This document shows positions 16,518-29,072 of a stretch of DNA of 64,000 nucleotides, one piece after another. The DNA is taken from the NCBI RefSeq assembly GCF_007280555.1, contig NZ_VKDB01000001.1, forward strand, positions 186,001 to 250,000, given 5' to 3'. How positions within the stretch are numbered: position 1 is the stretch's first letter; every line of letters starts with the position of its first letter. This DNA comes from Deinococcus detaillensis (GTDB taxonomy: Bacteria; Deinococcota; Deinococci; Deinococcales; Deinococcaceae). The notes beneath the pieces are model-generated. The model was not told the DNA's origin. It saw only the letters and a list, made by a program, of their open reading frames with translations, and did not search any database. Position numbers and translations under genes: made by a program.

Positions 16518-16521
<4 letters not shown>
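16267..16521 (-). CDS. Unknown 84-residue protein coupled to dnaE
   Basis: A GTG at 16521 overlaps the dnaE stop codon (GTGA), a hallmark of translational coupling. The first 55 residues look like a genuine protein (DFPLALWFYEEFIAKPHRQK, then GSSEDWELFAAILLKP). The last third is encoded opposite the vapC 3' end and looks less natural (HVICHQHS). I think a longer or differently ended gene was cut by the arrival of vapBC. No family recognised. Confidence 0.5.
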
Positions 16522-20561
<4,040 letters not shown>

Positions 20562-20625
20562 GAATCCAGTCTAGGCCGGCAGCACAAGAAGCACTGTGCA
20601 GGCTGGGGATTGACGCTTTCCCTCT

Positions 20626-21294
<669 letters not shown>

Positions 21295-21353
21295 ATCCCC
21301 AGCGTAACCCAGAGCGCGGCAAGCAAAGTGAAGTCGGTCTACACTCACGTGCT

Positions 21354-22379
21354 ATGAACGGCTCCGCACAACTTAAAAAGCTCCGGGCAGCGCTGCTGGC
21401 TTGGTTTGATCGCTCGGCCCGTGATTTGCCGTGGCGAATGGTTGACGCGGCGGGGAAGCGCGATCCTTACCGCGTCTGGGTCAGTGAGATTTTGCTGCAG
21501 CAGACCCAAGTGGTGCGGGGCCGAATCTATTTTGAGAACTTCGTCGAGCAGTTTCCCAGCGTGGAAGCGCTGGCCGCTGCGCCGCTGGAAGCTGTACTCA
21601 AAGCTTGGGAGGGCTGCGGCTACTACGCCCGTGCCCGCAACCTCCACAAAGCGGCGGCGCGGATGGCGGCTGAGGGAATCCCCACGACCTACGTCGGCTG
21701 GCTGGCCTTGCCGGGGGTGGGGCCGTACACGGCAGCGGCCATCAGCAGCTTGGCTTACGGCGAAGCGCGGGCGGTCAACGACGGCAACGTTCGGCGGGTG
21801 CTGTCGCGCCTGCACGCAGAAGCCCAGCCCACTGCCGCTTGGGTGCAGCAGCAAGCCGATACGCTGCTCGACTCCCAGCGGCCCGGCGACTGGAACGAAG
21901 CGCTGATGGATTTGGGCGCGACGGTCTGCCTTCCCAAGACGCCCAACTGCCCGGCTTGCCCGTTGACCGCCCAGTGCGCCGCCTTCCAGAGCGGTGCGCC
22001 GAACCTCTATCCGCTGCCCAAGCCCGCCGCCAAAGTCAAAGCGGTGGAAGCGGTGGCGTTGCTGATCGGTGACGCCGAATGCGCTTATCTGGAACAACGC
22101 GGCGGCACGCTGCTGGGCGGTCTGTACGGCTTGCCGTTAGAAGAAGGCAGCATCCAAACCGCTTTGCCGCGCTTGCTGGAGCGCCTCTCGGCCCACTCGC
22201 CGCAGCTTCTCGGCACGGTCAGCCACAGCATGACCCACCGCCAGATCACGCTGCACGTCTACGCTGCGCAGGCCAGCCAAGAGCGCCAGCAAGTCGCCCA
22301 GCGCCCCCTTTCGCGCTTAGATCACAAGGCTTTGGGACTGCTACCCCCGCAAGGCGCGGTGCAAGTACGGCTGCTTTAA
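21354..22379 (+). CDS. mutY: A/G-specific adenine DNA glycosylase
   Basis: A 341-residue MutY that removes adenine mispaired with 8-oxoguanine. Visible features are DLPWR (24-28), catalytic E45 (VSEILLQQTQV), the helix-hairpin-helix LPGVGPYTAAAI (about 119-130), the Asp in VNDGNV (D143), and the [4Fe-4S] cluster ligands C192, C199, C202 and C208 (C-x6-C-x2-C-x5-C). The C-terminal domain resembles the MutT-like 8-oxoG reader (LLGGLYGLPLEE; HSMTHRQITLHVY). The ATG at 21354 is preceded by TACACT (21340-21345); the much longer open frame upstream overlaps the divergent gene and is not used. Confidence 0.94.
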   Translation: MNGSAQLKKLRAALLAWFDRSARDLPWRMVDAAGKRDPYRVWVSEILLQQTQVVRGRIYFENFVEQFPSVEALAAAPLEAVLKAWEGCGYYARARNLHKAAARMAAEGIPTTYVGWLALPGVGPYTAAAISSLAYGEARAVNDGNVRRVLSRLHAEAQPTAAWVQQQADTLLDSQRPGDWNEALMDLGATVCLPKTPNCPACPLTAQCAAFQSGAPNLYPLPKPAAKVKAVEAVALLIGDAECAYLEQRGGTLLGGLYGLPLEEGSIQTALPRLLERLSAHSPQLLGTVSHSMTHRQITLHVYAAQASQERQQVAQRPLSRLDHKALGLLPPQGAVQVRLL

Positions 22380-22419
22380 TCTATGCACACGCTGGAAATT
22401 CTGGGCGTAGAATAACCCT

Positions 22420-23268
22420 GTGAGTACCCGCAGTAAAAGCAGCAACAGCCTCATTCGCAGCGGAGCCAAAACCGCCCTGAAACTGCGCGACGCTGCCGCC
22501 ACGCCGCTGTATTGGTGGTACGCCCAGCACCTCGAGCGTCAAGTCAAGGCACACGCCCGTTTGCCGCAGCATCTCGGCCTGATTTTGGACGGCAATCGCC
22601 GTTTTGCCAAAGTTGCCGGAATGCAGCGCGAACTCGGCTACGAATTTGGCATTGACAAGGCCCACGAGGTGTTGCAGTGGTGCTTGGAGCTCGGTATCCC
22701 GGTGGCGACCATCTGGGTGCTGAGCACCGACAACGTCAAGCGTGACCCCGCCGAAGTGGCCCACTTGATGAAGCTGTTTGAGCGCGAAGCCCGCAATTTA
22801 TCGATTGACAAGCGCATTCACGGCAACAGGGTGCGGGTGCGGGCGATTGGGCAGCACCACGACTTTCCCGCCGAGGTGACGGCGGCGCTCGGCGAGTTGG
22901 AGGAAAAAACCTGCCACTACGACGGCATGCTGCTCAATATCGCGGTGGGATACGGCGGGCGCGAAGAGATCGTGGACGCCGTCAAAGCGCACTTGGACAC
23001 CCAGAGCGCGGCGGGCCGCAGCGTAGCCGAAGTCGCCGCCGAGCTGCATCCTGACCACCTCAGCGCCCAGATGTACACCACAGGCGTGCCCGACCCCGAT
23101 TTTATTATCCGCACTTCCGGCGAGATTCGGCTGTCGGGTTTTATGCTGTGGCAAAGCGTCTACAGCGAGTTTTATTTTTGCGATGTTTACTGGCCGGGCT
23201 TCCGCCGTGTGGACTTTTTGCGTGCTTTGCGCGACTTCCAGGATCGCAAACGGCGATTTGGGAAGTAA
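22420..23268 (+). CDS. uppS: Cis-prenyltransferase (undecaprenyl diphosphate synthase family)
   Basis: A 282-residue cis-prenyltransferase that extends an allylic diphosphate with isopentenyl diphosphate to make long polyprenyl diphosphates for wall synthesis. Catalytic D57 is in LILDGNRRFAK. The conserved C-terminal motif is IIRTSGEIRLSGFMLWQSVYSEFYF. The normally invariant H-x-x-G-x-x-x segment reads KVAGMQRELGY, and an N-terminal extension of about 50 residues precedes the core, so product length may differ from the housekeeping enzyme. The start is GTG at 22420 with TAGAAT 6 nt upstream. The 3' end is partly duplicated downstream. Confidence 0.85.
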   Translation: MSTRSKSSNSLIRSGAKTALKLRDAAATPLYWWYAQHLERQVKAHARLPQHLGLILDGNRRFAKVAGMQRELGYEFGIDKAHEVLQWCLELGIPVATIWVLSTDNVKRDPAEVAHLMKLFEREARNLSIDKRIHGNRVRVRAIGQHHDFPAEVTAALGELEEKTCHYDGMLLNIAVGYGGREEIVDAVKAHLDTQSAAGRSVAEVAAELHPDHLSAQMYTTGVPDPDFIIRTSGEIRLSGFMLWQSVYSEFYFCDVYWPGFRRVDFLRALRDFQDRKRRFGK

Positions 23269-23303
23269 ACACCGCAAGACCGCAAACGGTGGTTTGGGAA
23301 GTA
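23242..23303 (+). repeat. Imperfect tandem duplication of the uppS 3' end
   Basis: A 26-bp segment covering the last codons of uppS (23242-23267) recurs at 23278-23303 with three mismatches, a period of 36 bp. The shared core is TTTGGGAAGTA preceded by CGCAAACGG. Part of it (TTTGGG) recurs again at about 23306. It looks like a recent local slippage event between uppS and the AbrB-type gene. Confidence 0.75.
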
Positions 23304-23362
23304 GATTTGGGCAGTGTCAATCAAGAGACTTTCGCGGCGTTATGTGACCACTAAACTTAGCC

Positions 23363-23671
23363 ATGAGTCTGAAAGATGAAACGCTGTACGCCACCTTGAC
23401 GGATGAGGGCCAACTCACCTTGCCCAAAGTGTTGCGTGACGAACTTCATCTGAGTGCGGGTGACAAAGTGGCGCTGCGTTTGCGGGGCGGTGAAGTGGTG
23501 TTGCAGCCTGCGGCGCGGACGCCACGTGATCTGAGCGCTTTTATTGGCATTCTGAAGATTGAGGGCAGTGCTGAGGAACTCATTAGCGAAATGCGGCACA
23601 CACCGGAGGAGCGACGCGATTTGCAAGCGGCAACAGGACAAAATAGGATTATCAAACGTAGCGGTCAATAA
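23363..23671 (+). CDS. AbrB/SpoVT-type DNA-binding protein, orphan antitoxin
   Basis: A 102-residue protein with the looped-hinge domain at residues 8-50 (YATLTDEGQLTLPKVLRDEL, then SAGDKVALRLRGGEVVLQP). A C-terminal tail follows that in paired systems binds a PIN or MazF toxin. No toxin gene lies downstream: the next gene is on the other strand and overlaps the last 7 nt. It is either a lone regulator or the remnant of a toxin-antitoxin pair. TAAACT (23352-23357) lies 5 nt before the ATG. Confidence 0.78.
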   Translation: MSLKDETLYATLTDEGQLTLPKVLRDELHLSAGDKVALRLRGGEVVLQPAARTPRDLSAFIGILKIEGSAEELISEMRHTPEERRDLQAATGQNRIIKRSGQ

Positions 23672-24171
23672 TCAATGTCAGGGCGTTGCTGCGGGTCAAA
23701 GCCGTAACTGAGCAGCTCATCACGTGTGACCTGCCTCTCTATTACACCATAAAGAACAGTAAACATAGCTTCCATAGAGTCTAAATGGCATTTTGTTAGG
23801 GCTGAGGCATGCTCCATCAGAATTTTCTCAATGTCCTGAATCTTTTGTCCTTGATCGCCCAATTCTTCAATTGTCTTGTGCAGAAGACCCGCTTCCAGAT
23901 AACCTGAATACGGTGTAGTTAGGGCCAAATAAGACCTGACTGTTGACCTAAAATGCCTGTAGAGTATTTGTTTACGCGAGTCGACCTTATCAGTTACAAC
24001 AGTGATCTGATTTGGAATTGTGATTATCTCAACTACGCTAGTACCCAAAGTTTTGCATAGAGCATCATAAAAACGAGCATGATATTCTCTCATTTCTGGA
24101 TATTCTTGTTCGTCCTGTGAGGCTGCATAAGACTTGAGCAGACTCCTCAAATCGTAGACGCCTGGTTGCAT
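23665..24171 (-). CDS. Unknown 168-residue protein, low G+C
   Basis: A soluble, mostly helical protein (LLHKTIEELGDQGQKIQDIE, then AMFTVLYGVIERQVTRDELL) of a family I do not recognise. Its base composition is clearly more AT-rich than its neighbours, and its codon use includes TTG, ATA and TTA, so it was probably acquired. TATCAT (24178-24183), 6 nt before the ATG, fits the local leaderless promoters. It overlaps the AbrB-type gene tail to tail by 7 nt. Confidence 0.6.
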   Translation of the reverse strand: MQPGVYDLRSLLKSYAASQDEQEYPEMREYHARFYDALCKTLGTSVVEIITIPNQITVVTDKVDSRKQILYRHFRSTVRSYLALTTPYSGYLEAGLLHKTIEELGDQGQKIQDIEKILMEHASALTKCHLDSMEAMFTVLYGVIERQVTRDELLSYGFDPQQRPDIDY

Positions 24172-24211
24172 TGCTGAATGATACGCTTTTGCACATCATA
24201 TCATTTCACAT

Positions 24212-24814
24212 TCACAGCCACCCCTTTTCCCGCGCCGCTTTCGCTGCTTCCACCCTTCCCCCCGCGCCGAGTTTGCCAATCGCTTCCGACAGATAATTCC
24301 TGACCGTGCCTTCCGAGAGCTTGAGCATCTGGGCCATCGCGGCGGTGCTGGCTCCACTTTCGGCGGCGGCCAAGACTTGGCGCTCGCGCTCGGTCAGCGG
24401 CGACTCGGCTTCCCAGGCTCCCTCGGCCAGCGTGGGATCAATCGCCCGTCCGCCCGCGTGAACCCGGCGAATGGCGTCGGCAAGTTCGGCGGCGGGCGCG
24501 TCTTTGAGCAGGTAGCCGCGTGCCCCCACATCCAGGGCGCGGCGCAGGTAACCGCTGCGGGCAAAGGTGGTCACGATGATGACGCGGGCACTGGGCAGGG
24601 ACTCACGCACCTTAGCGGCCAAATCCAGCCCGCTCATCCGGGGCATTTCGATGTCGGTCACGAGGACGTCCGGCTTGAGTGAAAGGGCCAGTTCTAGCGC
24701 TTGCTCACCGTTCGCCGCGCCGCCCACCACGTCTATGTCATCTTCCAGCGACAACAGGGCCGAGAGTGCGCCCAGCACCAGCGCCTGATCTTCAGCCAGC
24801 AGAATACGAATCAT
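24212..24814 (-). CDS. NarL/DesR-like response regulator
   Basis: A 200-residue regulator with a receiver domain (acidic AEDQ at 7-10, D54 in VLVTDIEMP, YLLKDAP with the conserved Lys) and a C-terminal LuxR-type helix-turn-helix (PLTERERQVLAAAESGASTA, then LSEGTVRNYLSEAIGKL). It overlaps the sensor kinase gene by 4 nt and is the last gene of the ABC transporter-kinase-regulator cluster. By analogy with DesKR and LiaRS, it probably activates the transporter genes in response to a membrane or drug signal. Confidence 0.92.
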   Translation of the reverse strand: MIRILLAEDQALVLGALSALLSLEDDIDVVGGAANGEQALELALSLKPDVLVTDIEMPRMSGLDLAAKVRESLPSARVIIVTTFARSGYLRRALDVGARGYLLKDAPAAELADAIRRVHAGGRAIDPTLAEGAWEAESPLTERERQVLAAAESGASTAAMAQMLKLSEGTVRNYLSEAIGKLGAGGRVEAAKAAREKGWL

Positions 24815-25983
24815 GCCCTGACTTTACCCAAATTGGGCAGCGCACTCGGGGTCTGGATGGGAAACTTGGCGCTCAGCCGCGTGCCGCTCTCCCCTTCTCT
24901 CTTTAGTTCGCCGCCCAGCGCCCGCACCCGCTCGCGCATTCCAGTCAAACCGCTGCCCTCAGGGGTCTCGCCGCCTACTCCGTCGTCGGTGACTTCCAAC
25001 CAGTACGCGCTTTCCTGCTCTTCAATCCGGATGGTGCAGGTTTTGGCGCGGGCGTGCCTGACCACGTTGGTCACGGCTTCGCGCAGCACCATGCTCAGGC
25101 CCGCTTCGGTGGCGGGCGGCAGTTCCAGCGGGGGCCGCTCCAGAATCAGCCGCACGCCCGCCGCGTCGAGAGCCACTTTGCTGCGGGCCAGTTCGGCGCT
25201 CAGGCCGCTGCCTTTGTAGCCCTGCACGGCGGCGCGGACTTCGCTCAGCGCTTCGCGGGAGATGCGCTCCACCTCGCGGATTTCCTGAGCGGCCCGCGCC
25301 GGATTTTTCTCGGCCAACTTGCTGGCCAGTTCGCTCTTGAGCACGATCACGCTGAGGGTGTGGCCCAGCAGATCGTGGAGGTCGCGGGCAATCCGTTCGC
25401 GCTCGGCGTCGGCGGCCAGCTTCTCTTTTTCCAGCTGCACTTCTTCCAAGCGCTGCTGAGAAATGCCCTGACGAAATCCGGCGTGGTTGCCGTACATGGC
25501 GAAACTGGAGAGCAGCAGCACCTGCACGATGTCAAATATGCCCAGCGGAGCCGCCCCTAACCAGCCCGGCACGAACATGGCAAACACCACGCCGATCAGC
25601 CCCCATAGCGCCACCCGGAAGCTGCGCTGAAATCCGGCGACGGCGGCTCCGTAAACCAGAAAAGTGAAGCCGTTGCCGCTGAGCACGCCGGGCAGCAGCG
25701 TGAGTCCGGCGAACATCACCAAGCACCACAAGTAGGCCGCCAGCACCCAGAATTGGTGCGTCTCGGAGTGCCGAACATGCCGGACGCGGGCCTCGCGCTG
25801 GTTGTAGAGCTGCGTCCACAACCAGACGAACACGCCCACGCCCAGCACCGTGAGCAGCTTGAAGGTTCCCGGCGTACTGCTGCTGAGCACTCCCGAGATG
25901 GGAAAATACAGATACACCAGCCAGACCAGCGGAAAGAGACGCCAGAAGCGTCCCCATTTTTCCTGTTTTCGTTCGGACGGCAT
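24811..25983 (-). CDS. DesK-like sensor histidine kinase
   Basis: A 390-residue kinase of the HisKA_3 (HPK7) family. About six membrane helices cover residues 15-165 with almost no extracytoplasmic loops, as in DesK, which senses membrane state. A coiled linker (170-195) leads to the phospho-acceptor H203 in RERIARDLHDLLGHTL. The ATP-binding domain has REAVTNVVRHA (N box), VTDDGVGG (G1) and GSGLTGMRERV (G2). TAAACT (25990-25995) is 6 nt before the ATG and includes the stop codon of the permease gene, so kinase and regulator may have their own promoter. Confidence 0.92.
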   Translation of the reverse strand: MPSERKQEKWGRFWRLFPLVWLVYLYFPISGVLSSSTPGTFKLLTVLGVGVFVWLWTQLYNQREARVRHVRHSETHQFWVLAAYLWCLVMFAGLTLLPGVLSGNGFTFLVYGAAVAGFQRSFRVALWGLIGVVFAMFVPGWLGAAPLGIFDIVQVLLLSSFAMYGNHAGFRQGISQQRLEEVQLEKEKLAADAERERIARDLHDLLGHTLSVIVLKSELASKLAEKNPARAAQEIREVERISREALSEVRAAVQGYKGSGLSAELARSKVALDAAGVRLILERPPLELPPATEAGLSMVLREAVTNVVRHARAKTCTIRIEEQESAYWLEVTDDGVGGETPEGSGLTGMRERVRALGGELKREGESGTRLSAKFPIQTPSALPNLGKVRA

Positions 25984-25992
25984 ACGCTGAGT

Positions 25993-26784
25993 TTAGCGCC
26001 GCACTTCGTTGCGCCCGGCAGCCCACAGCGCGATCAGCAAGAACACTGCGCCGTAGCCGATCAGCCAAGCCCAGTGAATCCACTCGGCACCGGCGGGCTT
26101 GGCTCCAAGCGCTGCCCAGCCGAGTTGGCCGTAATGGTAAGCGGGCAAATACGGGGCAATGGTCTTGATGAAGTCGGGGGCCACTTCCAGCGGAATGAAG
26201 ATGCCGGAGGCAAACAGCATCGGCAGCGAGATCAGGTTGGCGACGCCGCCCGCCGCGTCCGGCCCGACCAGAAAGCCCAGCGCTAGGCCCAGCAGCGCGA
26301 ACGGGATCATGCCCAGCAGCAGCCTTAAGAGCACGCCCACCACCACGCCCGGACTCAGCCAGATGTGGCCGACAATTCCGGCAAACAGCAGCAGCGCTGT
26401 CACACTGAGGAGACCCATCACCAGCGCGGCGCTGATCTTGGCTCCAAACAGCATGGCGGGCGTCACCGGAGCGACCCGCAGCTGCCGCCACCACCCCGAG
26501 GCCCGCTCGGCGGCCACGGCCACACCGAAGCCGAACAGGGCGGTGCTGATCAGCGCGTAGGCGGCGTACGACACCAACATGTACGCCCCTGCGTTGACGC
26601 CGCTGAGCTTGCCGCTGGCATTGGACAGTCCCCACAAAGCAAAGAAGAGAATCGGGAGCAGCAAGGCCGGAACGAGGTAAGCGCGGTTTCGCAGAAGTCT
26701 GGTGACTTCGCTGCGGGCCAGAGCCAAGAAGGGGCGCAAGCTGGAAGAAGAGCGGCGGGCGGTGCTGGCCGTGGATGTGGTCAT
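25993..26784 (-). CDS. ABC-2 type transporter permease
   Basis: A 263-residue integral membrane protein with six predicted helices. It contains the ABC-2 pattern of a long first cytosolic stretch (SEVTRLLRNRAYL), helices around LVSYAAYALISTALFGFGVA, and the ASGIFIPLEVAPDFIKTIAPYLP segment before the last helix. It should form the channel with the ATPase at 27369-28280 to export a drug, peptide or lipid. AGGAGAA lies about 5 nt before the ATG. Confidence 0.85.
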   Translation of the reverse strand: MTTSTASTARRSSSSLRPFLALARSEVTRLLRNRAYLVPALLLPILFFALWGLSNASGKLSGVNAGAYMLVSYAAYALISTALFGFGVAVAAERASGWWRQLRVAPVTPAMLFGAKISAALVMGLLSVTALLLFAGIVGHIWLSPGVVVGVLLRLLLGMIPFALLGLALGFLVGPDAAGGVANLISLPMLFASGIFIPLEVAPDFIKTIAPYLPAYHYGQLGWAALGAKPAGAEWIHWAWLIGYGAVFLLIALWAAGRNEVRR

Positions 26785-26823
26785 GCTGGGTTCTCCTGTG
26801 TGGGTCTGGGAATGAGCGGCGAT

Positions 26824-27372
26824 TTAAGCTTTGGTCTGGCGCAGTACTCCGAAGGCGTAAGCCATCTGGTAGGCGACGAACACGGCAAACAGGGCGTAGG
26901 TCAGCGGGCTGCCGGAGGTAAAACTGCTGGCGTTGAACTGGCCGGGGTCGAACGAGTTGCCCGCCGAGTTGTAAAACTGGCCGCTCAATGCAATCGGCAC
27001 CACCCGCCACAGCAGCCGCACCACAAATAAGCCGAACACGGCAGCGCCGATCCAGACATTCGGGACGTAACGCACCGCCTCGCCTGCCGCGTCACGTTCA
27101 AAGCGGGTGTGGTGCAGCGACCAGGAGGCCAGCCCCGCGCCGATCAGCAAGCCCGCTGCACCCGCGCCGTAGCTCGCCAGGGTGTGCGGCGCAATCAAAG
27201 TGGCCAGCAGCAACGCGCCCAAAATGAGCGAGCGAATCAGCAGACGGCGGCGACCACGGGCGTCTAAAAGCTGCGGGCCTACCGTGAACCGGAAGCGCCG
27301 AATCAGCATCCAGACGACCAGCAAGCCTCCGCCCAGCAGCGGCCAAACACTCGGATGAACGGCAGCGGTCAT
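26824..27372 (-). CDS. Multi-helix membrane protein of the ABC exporter operon
   Basis: A 182-residue membrane protein with about five hydrophobic segments and a short basic loop (FRFTVGPQLLDARGRRRLL). It resembles DUF1453/CcdC-type proteins found in LiaRS- and DesKR-like clusters, but I cannot be sure of the family. Its ATG overlaps the stop of the ATPase gene by 4 nt, so the two are translationally coupled and it may be an accessory subunit of the exporter. Confidence 0.7.
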   Translation of the reverse strand: MTAAVHPSVWPLLGGGLLVVWMLIRRFRFTVGPQLLDARGRRRLLIRSLILGALLLATLIAPHTLASYGAGAAGLLIGAGLASWSLHHTRFERDAAGEAVRYVPNVWIGAAVFGLFVVRLLWRVVPIALSGQFYNSAGNSFDPGQFNASSFTSGSPLTYALFAVFVAYQMAYAFGVLRQTKA

Positions 27373-28280
27373 GCGCTCACCGCCCCTGGGCTTGTCAAAC
27401 TGTCGCTGGTCAGGCTCAGGAAAGCGTCTTCAAGACTGGCCTGCGAGACTTCAAGGTGCTTCAAGTCGGGGTCGGCGTCCAGCGCGGCACGCACCAGAAG
27501 TTCCGGCGTGCGGCTGCTGAAACTGGCCCGGCCTTCGGCGGCAAAGGTAAAGGTGTCGGCTCCCGGCAGGGCGCGGAGTTGCTCGTCCGCGAGCTGGCTG
27601 CTGAAGCGCACTTTGCTGACGCCCACCCGCTCGCGGATGCTGCTGGGTGTGCCGTCGGCCACCAGCTTGCCTTTGTTGAGCAAAATTACGCGGTCGGCGG
27701 CGCGGTCGACTTCTTCGAGGAGGTGGGTGGTCAGCAGCACCGTGCAGCCGCCGCTTCGCAACTCGGCAATGCCCTGCCAGAAGGCGTTGCGACTCTGAAC
27801 GTCCATTCCCACCGTCGGTTCGTCCAGCAGCAACAGCTTGGGTTGGCCCACCACCGCCAAAGCAAAACTCAAGCGCCGCTTTTGGCCGCCTGACAAGCCA
27901 CTCACCCGCTGCTTGGCCTGCTCGGTTAGGCCGGAAAGGGTCAGCGCTTTGTCTACGGTCATCGGGCTCGGATACAGCGCGGCGTAGAGGGCCACCAACT
28001 CGCGCACGCTCAGTCCGGCGGGCACGTTGATGTCTTGCAGCATCGCGCCGACGCCTGCACGGGTCGTGGTGCTGCGCGGGTCGCTGCCCATCACGCGCAC
28101 CGTGCCCTGCGTGGGGCTGCTGAGGCCCAGCATCAAGTCGATGGCGGTGGTCTTGCCCGCACCGTTGGGGCCGAGCAGGGCGCTGAGCTGGCCCGCTCTC
28201 AGTTCCAGATTGAGATCGGACAGGGCCGTGAGCGTGCCGAAGCGCTGGGTCAGGTGCTCGAAGCAGACGATGTCGTTCAT
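27369..28280 (-). CDS. ABC transporter ATP-binding protein
   Basis: A 303-residue ATPase of the drug/peptide exporter class (CcmA-like). The Walker A motif GPNGAGKT is at 37-44, the signature is VSGLSGGQKRRLSFA, Walker B is LLLLDEPTVGMD, and the switch His is in LLTTHLLEE. A C-terminal extension of about 70 residues is common in this family. It is the first gene of a five-gene minus-strand operon (ATPase, membrane protein, permease, kinase, regulator). Confidence 0.93.
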   Translation of the reverse strand: MNDIVCFEHLTQRFGTLTALSDLNLELRAGQLSALLGPNGAGKTTAIDLMLGLSSPTQGTVRVMGSDPRSTTTRAGVGAMLQDINVPAGLSVRELVALYAALYPSPMTVDKALTLSGLTEQAKQRVSGLSGGQKRRLSFALAVVGQPKLLLLDEPTVGMDVQSRNAFWQGIAELRSGGCTVLLTTHLLEEVDRAADRVILLNKGKLVADGTPSSIRERVGVSKVRFSSQLADEQLRALPGADTFTFAAEGRASFSSRTPELLVRAALDADPDLKHLEVSQASLEDAFLSLTSDSLTSPGAVSA

Positions 28281-28455
28281 GCAGTTAGCTTGAGCTTCGG
28301 CGGTTCTGCGGCATAGTGCGGGGTGTCAGGCAAGTGGGGTGACAAGTGTCATTCGTAGCGTTTTGCGTTTGCCTTTTTGCCTTTGGCCCACCATAAATTT
28401 AAGCAATGTTGGCCAAGTGGGTTGCGGCCTGCCCAAACTCGCTAAACTGGCTGGC

Positions 28456-29064
28456 ATGTCCGATTCGTCCGCCGTTGTTCAACTGGCTCTGCGTGCCGCG
28501 CTGAGCGGCTGGGCCGTCAGTGAAGTGCGGGGCAACCAAGCCCGCGTGCTGCCCGCGCCTGACCTCGATACCCTAAGTGCTCACCTGGCGGCGGTCGATC
28601 CAGCTTGGAGCCTGACGTGGGCCTGCGAAAGTGCCGCGCCCTTTGTGGTTCGCGCCCGTCTCACGCTCTGCGGCGCGGTGCGTGAGGGGCTGAGCAGCGC
28701 CCAGCGCTTGGAAGACGCCAAAAAGCTGGCGTTGGCCGACGCTTTTCGTTATTTCGGCGTCTACTCGGCGCTGGAGGCTCCTTGGGTCGACTACGATCCT
28801 GAAGAGGGAGCCAATACCAGTGAACTCGGCGCTGGTGATTTTGGCGCTGAGACTGAAACTGTCCGGCCCGTCACGCCGCTTCCCAGCACTCCCAAAGATC
28901 CGCAAATGGAGAGTGCCCGCGCCCATATCGACACCTTGATGGAGCAGCTTCGTCAGGGTGGCAAAGGCGGTGAGGCGATCAAACTGCTGATGCGCGGCTA
29001 CGGCGAAACGGTCGAGGAAAGCCGCGCCATCTACAAAGAGCTTCAGGCGCTTCAGCGGCGGTAG
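28456..29064 (+). CDS. Putative Rad52/DdrA-like single-strand annealing protein
   Basis: A 202-residue protein. Residues 48-115 match the Rad52-superfamily core in spacing and character: a beta hairpin (AWSLTWACESAAPFVVRARL), a second strand (TLCGAVREG), then the helix DAKKLALADAFRYFGVYSAL followed by VDYD. That order parallels the 'tdAlKRAa..fGig..LY...wvpYd' end of DdrA/Rad52. A low-complexity linker (115-148) and a helical C-terminus (150-202) follow. DdrA of D. radiodurans is about 208 residues and protects DNA ends. The similarity is remote and judged by eye. The ATG at 28456 is fixed by TAAACT at 28443-28448. Confidence 0.55.
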   Translation: MSDSSAVVQLALRAALSGWAVSEVRGNQARVLPAPDLDTLSAHLAAVDPAWSLTWACESAAPFVVRARLTLCGAVREGLSSAQRLEDAKKLALADAFRYFGVYSALEAPWVDYDPEEGANTSELGAGDFGAETETVRPVTPLPSTPKDPQMESARAHIDTLMEQLRQGGKGGEAIKLLMRGYGETVEESRAIYKELQALQRR

Positions 29065-29072
29065 AGGCCAAG

